The translations under genes were made by a program, and so were the position numbers. From positions 1 to 7,371 of the forward strand of contig CAMGSV010000130.1 in the NCBI GenBank assembly GCA_946061495.1: a stretch of DNA of 7,371 nucleotides, written 5' to 3'. Below, piece by piece: positions 4,880 to 7,371 of the stretch; the first letter of the stretch is position 1, and every line of letters starts with the position of its first letter. The DNA comes from an uncultured Spirochaetales bacterium (lineage in GTDB: Bacteria; Spirochaetota; Spirochaetia; Treponematales; Treponemataceae). Under the pieces are notes generated by a model that worked only from the letters and a program-made list of their open reading frames with translations, was not told the DNA's origin and ran no database searches.

Positions 4880-5373
4880 AAAGAAAGCTTTTTGTAATCA
4901 TGGTCTTGCAATACCTTGTTGTTGCCCACCTCTTTTCCTTGACTCCCCAACGAGTGGACATATACCTGAAAAATGAATTCTCCACGCCCCTTGCTGTCCA
5001 TTGTAAATTTCTCCACAAAACAGACAATGGAATTCCCAATTTTCCAGAACGATGGACGCAAATCCTCATGGGTAGAAGCGTCATCTGCGGAAGCTACGTG
5101 GATGAGGGAAAGCCCCTGTACAAGGGCGATAGCACAGTTCATTTGGTATGGTACACCCCCAATGCGTCAATCATCAGCAAGGAATTTACGGACATCTTGA
5201 GTGTGCTCGCAGAAATCCCCCTTGAGCAAAAGCTCAAGGAGCTGTTCAAGACGCTGGTCATCACCGATGCTGCTGGGAATGTGCTTTTGACACTGGAAGA
5301 CTTCTCCAAGGCCAGGGTTGAACGTAACAATCGCAGATATACCATCATCATTGGGGACTATCTGTACCAGTAA
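4876..5373 (+). CDS. secreted two-cysteine protein, intact paralogue
   Basis: This 165-residue protein overlaps the HExxH gene by four bases (ATGA); its ribosome binding site AAGGAG (4861-4866) lies inside that gene. Residues 1-21 are a signal peptide. The mature part has Cys43 and Cys71, 28 residues apart as in the truncated paralogue, so a disulfide in the periplasm or outside is plausible. Residues 117-165, starting EQKLKELFKTLVITDA, are nearly identical to the other copy (three changes), while residues 24-116 share only scattered positions such as NFP..W. The tail alternates helix and strands (NRRYTIIIGDYLYQ) and looks like a common module fused to a variable front. I know no family for it. 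Coupling to a putative metallopeptidase suggests a substrate, chaperone or inhibitor, but that is conjecture. Confidence 0.7.
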   Translation: MKRKLFVIMVLQYLVVAHLFSLTPQRVDIYLKNEFSTPLAVHCKFLHKTDNGIPNFPERWTQILMGRSVICGSYVDEGKPLYKGDSTVHLVWYTPNASIISKEFTDILSVLAEIPLEQKLKELFKTLVITDAAGNVLLTLEDFSKARVERNNRRYTIIIGDYLYQ

Positions 5374-5427
5374 AAAGCTGCTAGAGCCACGGCATGATGA
5401 TGTTCATGGTGCTGTGGCTTGCTCTTG
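5224..5427 (+). repeat. direct repeat B: conserved gene tail plus 3' hairpin
   Basis: Partner of 4067-4271, about 91% identical. Most coding differences are third-base changes, and it lacks one base just after the stop codon. Recombination between A and B would remove 1,157 bases or so: the HExxH gene, the cationic mini-ORF and one copy of the paralogue front. Confidence 0.85.
5385..5419 (+). terminator. hairpin after the intact secreted protein
   Basis: AGCCACGGCAT (5385-5395) pairs with GTGCTGTGGCT (5409-5419) over 11 positions including two wobble pairs, and ATG/CAT inside extends it. The following TGCTCTTG is not a strong T-run, so it may protect the 3' end or terminate weakly. Confidence 0.45.
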
Positions 5428-5479
5428 TAAAACAGAAATCTTCCCTCGTTTCAGTCTAAGATGTGGTAAGGCACTTTCC

Positions 5480-5508
5480 TTTACAATTCCCACCTTTTGG
5501 GGTATCAC
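5480..5508 (+). promoter_or_regulatory. possible promoter for the small membrane protein
   Basis: TTTACA (5480-5485, five of six) and TATCAC (5503-5508, four of six) are 17 bases apart. Transcription would start near 5515, leaving a leader of about 23 bases that contains the ribosome binding site GGAG (5528-5531). Confidence 0.4.
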
Positions 5509-5537
5509 TAGAGGAACACTTTATTTTGGAGAAAACC

Positions 5538-5774
5538 ATGGGAAAAAAGAAAGGCTCCTGCGGAAAGGACTACTTTGGGATGGGCAGACTCATCAGCATC
5601 ATCTTCGCCATCATTCCCGTCACCTCCTGGCTGTTCGGTTTTGTGACCCGCTTCCAGGAAGGAAAGATTGTGGCCGGATTGCTGCGCCTGCTGCTGGGCT
5701 GGAACATCATCTGGATTCTTGACCTTTTGTGCATCTTGTTCCAGGGCAAGATTCTCAGGCTCTTGAATTTCTAA
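5538..5774 (+). CDS. small two-helix membrane protein
   Basis: ATG 5538 is chosen because GGAG lies six bases upstream and the product then begins with a normal basic N-terminus, MGKKKGSCGK; the frame is open further upstream without a ribosome binding site. The 78-residue protein has hydrophobic segments at about 18-36 and 46-68, separated by a short polar loop RFQEGKIVAG. The repeated pattern of a tryptophan, then a helix, then a Gly-Lys turn (EGKI and QGKI) suggests two similar halves. Small proteins of this shape occur widely in anaerobic gut bacteria as uncharacterised membrane proteins; I cannot assign a function. It stands alone, with a possible promoter at 5480-5508 and a weak terminator at 5810-5843. 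Confidence 0.6.
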   Translation: MGKKKGSCGKDYFGMGRLISIIFAIIPVTSWLFGFVTRFQEGKIVAGLLRLLLGWNIIWILDLLCILFQGKILRLLNF

Positions 5775-5809
5775 CAGCCATAATCATGGTAAACTGCCGC
5801 CCTTGCCCT

Positions 5810-5843
5810 TCCCTCGCCGGGAATCCTCAGGGACGTTTTTTTT
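5810..5843 (+). terminator. weak intrinsic terminator before ffh
   Basis: TCCCT (5810-5814) pairs with AGGGA (5829-5833), and eight T follow at 5836-5843. The stem is only five pairs with a 14-base loop, but the T-run and the position after the 5538-5774 gene favour termination. Confidence 0.4.
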
Positions 5844-5907
5844 GTCACCGCCCTTCCGTGAAAGTTCCGTCTTCGTACCTCCTCATCCGCTCGAGACGAC
5901 CCACCCC

Positions 5908-5936
5908 TTGAGCCTTCCCCCTGATTCCCGTATACT
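5908..5936 (+). promoter_or_regulatory. ffh promoter placed for a leaderless transcript
   Basis: TTGAGC (5908-5913, four of six) and TATACT (5931-5936, five of six) are separated by the ideal 17 bases. Start of transcription six to seven bases after the -10 box falls at 5942-5943, that is at or beside the A of the ffh ATG. No ribosome binding site is present before that ATG, consistent with a leaderless mRNA. Confidence 0.55.
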
Positions 5937-5942
5937 GACCCT

Positions 5943-7274
5943 ATGTTAGAGAAAATTTCCAATACCTTTACCGATGTGGTCCGCAAGCTCAGCGGAAAGT
6001 CCTCCATTACGGAGAAGAATATAGAAGAGACCGTAGAGCAGATCAAGATTGCCCTGCTGGAAGCAGACGTGAACCTGCGGGTGGTGCGCCGCTTTGTCAA
6101 CAGCACCATCGAGGAGGCCAAGGGCGAAAAGGTCCTGCGGGCGGTGGATCCTGGACAGCAATTCGTCAAGATCATCCACGACAAGATTGTGGCCCTTTTG
6201 GGAGACGAAAAACAGGATCTCAAGCTAAAAGGACCCGATACCCTTTCTATTATCCTGTTGTTAGGTTTGCAGGGTGCTGGTAAAACTACTGCCGCCTCCA
6301 AGCTGGCCGCCCGGCTGGCCAAGGAGGGACGCAAGCCCCTGCTGGCCGCCTGTGACCTGGTGCGCCCCGCCGCCATCCAGCAGCTGTGTGTGCTGGGAGA
6401 GAAAATCGGCGTTCCCGTCCATGCGGAGGAGACGAAGGATGCGGTGAAGGTGGCAAAGAACGCCATCAGCCAGGCCAAGAAGGGCGGCTACGACACCCTG
6501 ATTGTGGACACCGCCGGCCGACTCCAAATCGACCAGGACATGATGGCAGAGATTGCCGAGGTGAAGAAAGCAGTCAACCCCGATGAGGTGCTGCTGGTGG
6601 CAGACGCCATGACCGGCCAGAACGCCGTGGACATTGCCAAGACCTTTGACGAGGCCCTGCAGCTCACCGGTGTCATCCTCACCAAGTTCGACTCCGACGC
6701 CCGTGGTGGTGCCGCCCTCTCCTTGAAATCCATCACCGGCAAGCCCATCCTGTTCATCGGTACCGGCGAAAAGACCGAGGACTTTGAGCCCTTCCATCCA
6801 GAGCGCATCGCTAGTCGAATCTTGGGTATGGGTGACATTGTTTCTTTGGTGGAAAAGGCCCAGGCCACCATCGACGAGGCGGAGGCGGAGAAGCTCCAGA
6901 AGAAGATGATGAGCGAAACCTTCACCCTCCAGGACATGCTGGACCAACTGCAGCGGGTCAAGAAGATGGGCTCCCTCCAGTCCATCATGGAGATGATGCC
7001 CGGCATGGCCGCCCAGATGGGGGACCAGGACATCGACACCAGCGCCATGAAACGGCAGGAAGCCATCATCCTTTCTATGACGAAGAAGGAGCGCGCAAAC
7101 CACCTGATTATTGGCCCCAGCCGCCGCAAGCGCATTGCAAAGGGCTCCGGCACCTCCGTGGCAGAGGTGAACCGCCTCATCAAGCAGTTCGAGAAGACCA
7201 GACTCACCATGAAAAAGCTCACCAAGAACAAGGGCTTGCAAGCAAAATTCATGCAGCAATTCGGCGGGATGTGA
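5943..7274 (+). CDS. ffh: signal recognition particle GTPase Ffh (SRP54)
   Basis: Ffh binds 4.5S RNA and the signal sequences of nascent membrane proteins and delivers ribosomes to FtsY. The 443-residue protein is full length. The N domain (1 to about 95) includes ALLEADVNLRVVRRF. The G domain has the P-loop GLQGAGKT (108-115), DLVRPAAIQQL (138-148), DTAGR (189-193), TKFD (247-250) and FEPFHPERIASRILGMGD (281-298). The methionine-rich M domain (about 300-443) contains RRKRIAKGSGTS, the 4.5S RNA-binding helix-turn. ATG 5943 gives the expected N-terminus although no ribosome binding site precedes it. G+C is near 57%, with typical housekeeping character, in contrast to the AT-rich genes to the left. 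In treponemes rpsP usually follows; the window ends before that could be seen. The last 13 codon positions lie in a 55-base exact repeat. Confidence 0.97.
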   Translation: MLEKISNTFTDVVRKLSGKSSITEKNIEETVEQIKIALLEADVNLRVVRRFVNSTIEEAKGEKVLRAVDPGQQFVKIIHDKIVALLGDEKQDLKLKGPDTLSIILLLGLQGAGKTTAASKLAARLAKEGRKPLLAACDLVRPAAIQQLCVLGEKIGVPVHAEETKDAVKVAKNAISQAKKGGYDTLIVDTAGRLQIDQDMMAEIAEVKKAVNPDEVLLVADAMTGQNAVDIAKTFDEALQLTGVILTKFDSDARGGAALSLKSITGKPILFIGTGEKTEDFEPFHPERIASRILGMGDIVSLVEKAQATIDEAEAEKLQKKMMSETFTLQDMLDQLQRVKKMGSLQSIMEMMPGMAAQMGDQDIDTSAMKRQEAIILSMTKKERANHLIIGPSRRKRIAKGSGTSVAEVNRLIKQFEKTRLTMKKLTKNKGLQAKFMQQFGGM

Positions 7275-7288
7275 AGCCGAGAAACAGC
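7234..7288 (+). repeat. 55-base direct repeat at the end of ffh, copy 1
   Basis: Covers the last 12 sense codons and the stop of ffh plus 14 bases. It is identical to 7317-7371; the base before each copy differs (G at 7233, C at 7316), so the left limit is exact. Confidence 0.95.
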
Positions 7289-7316
7289 TGTTGGATGACA
7301 TAAGTCCTGCAAGCCC

Positions 7317-7371
7317 GCTTGCAAGCAAAATTCATGCAGCAATTCGGCGGGATGTGAAGCCGAGAAACAGC
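7317..7371 (+). repeat. 55-base direct repeat at the window end, copy 2
   Basis: Exact copy of 7234-7288 with a period of 83 bases (28 bases of unique sequence between). It ends exactly at the last base of the window, so the right limit is unknown. It repeats ffh codons without an upstream gene and is not itself coding. The exact 55-base length at the very end also fits an assembly-graph junction. Confidence 0.95.

Noticed and set aside
5394..5459. Short frame MMMFMVLWLALVKQ after the intact secreted protein
   Set aside because: It overlaps the hairpin, has no ribosome binding site, and the equivalent frame in the other repeat copy is stopped after seven codons.
5318..5722. 134-codon + strand frame overlapping the end of the secreted protein and the small membrane protein
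   Set aside because: No ribosome binding site, Arg/His/Cys-rich low-quality product, and overlaps two better supported genes in other frames.
6261..7328. Long open frame on the minus strand (355 codons)
   Set aside because: It lies opposite ffh, has His/Leu/Gly-rich composition typical of an antisense shadow of a high-G+C gene, and has no ribosome binding site. The same holds for the minus-strand frames at 6488-7342 and 5771-6478.
1..7371. CRISPR array, tRNA, insertion sequence
   Set aside because: No regularly spaced short repeats, no cloverleaf with TTCRANNC-type arm in intergenic DNA, and no transposase-like frame or terminal inverted repeats were seen.

Overview
The window looks like a piece of a host-associated spirochaete, most likely Treponema or a close relative. 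The main evidence is the complete ffh gene at the right end, whose product (residues 40-60, 185-195 and 245-300) reads like treponemal Ffh as I remember it. Weaker evidence is the style of the exported proteins (short hydrophobic signal peptides, for example one ending FA followed by RGSSDS) and the strong AAGGAGG-type ribosome binding sites. This assignment comes from memory of the families, not from a search. All convincing genes are on the + strand.

Left part (1-1119): the possible tail of an unidentified gene runs directly into a ribosome binding site and a 72-residue peptide with a double-glycine leader (126-344). A clear intrinsic terminator follows (353-406), its T-run abutting the ribosome binding site of an exported, beta-strand-rich protein (418-1119).

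Middle-left (about 1108-3840): base composition drops to roughly 35% G+C by eye. A good promoter (1108-1135) begins a tight operon: a lipoprotein with two aspartyl-protease lobes (1153-2145), a GNAT-like acyltransferase (2163-2699), and a second double-glycine peptide only 46 residues long (2711-2851) with an Ala/Gly/Val-rich, two-cysteine core like a small pore-forming bacteriocin. A perfect AT-rich palindrome with TATAAT at its centre (2863-2900) follows. Next come a four-helix membrane protein with a PH-like centre (2926-3537), a candidate immunity protein, and a small two-helix membrane protein (3570-3836). The two double-glycine genes share a nearly identical 29-base initiation segment (28 of 29 bases). 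I read 126-2851 as a peptide-secretion/antagonism locus whose exporter (normally a C39-peptidase ABC transporter) must lie elsewhere.

Middle-right (about 3644-5427): two paralogues of an unrecognised secreted two-cysteine protein. The first (to 4216) has lost its signal peptide and start; the second (4876-5373) is intact. Their last 49 codons and the following hairpin are about 91% identical, while the rest is strongly diverged. Between them lie a 20-codon cationic mini-ORF and a small exported protein with an HExxH zinc-protease motif (4424-4879), which overlaps the second paralogue by four bases.

Right part (5480-7371): a small two-helix membrane protein with its own possible promoter, then ffh with a promoter placed so that transcription should begin at or next to its start codon. 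The last 55 bases exactly repeat 7234-7288, which may be a real tandem duplication or a sign that an assembled contig ends in a graph loop. No intergenic gap exceeds 300 bases, and I see no tRNA, rRNA, CRISPR array or insertion sequence.
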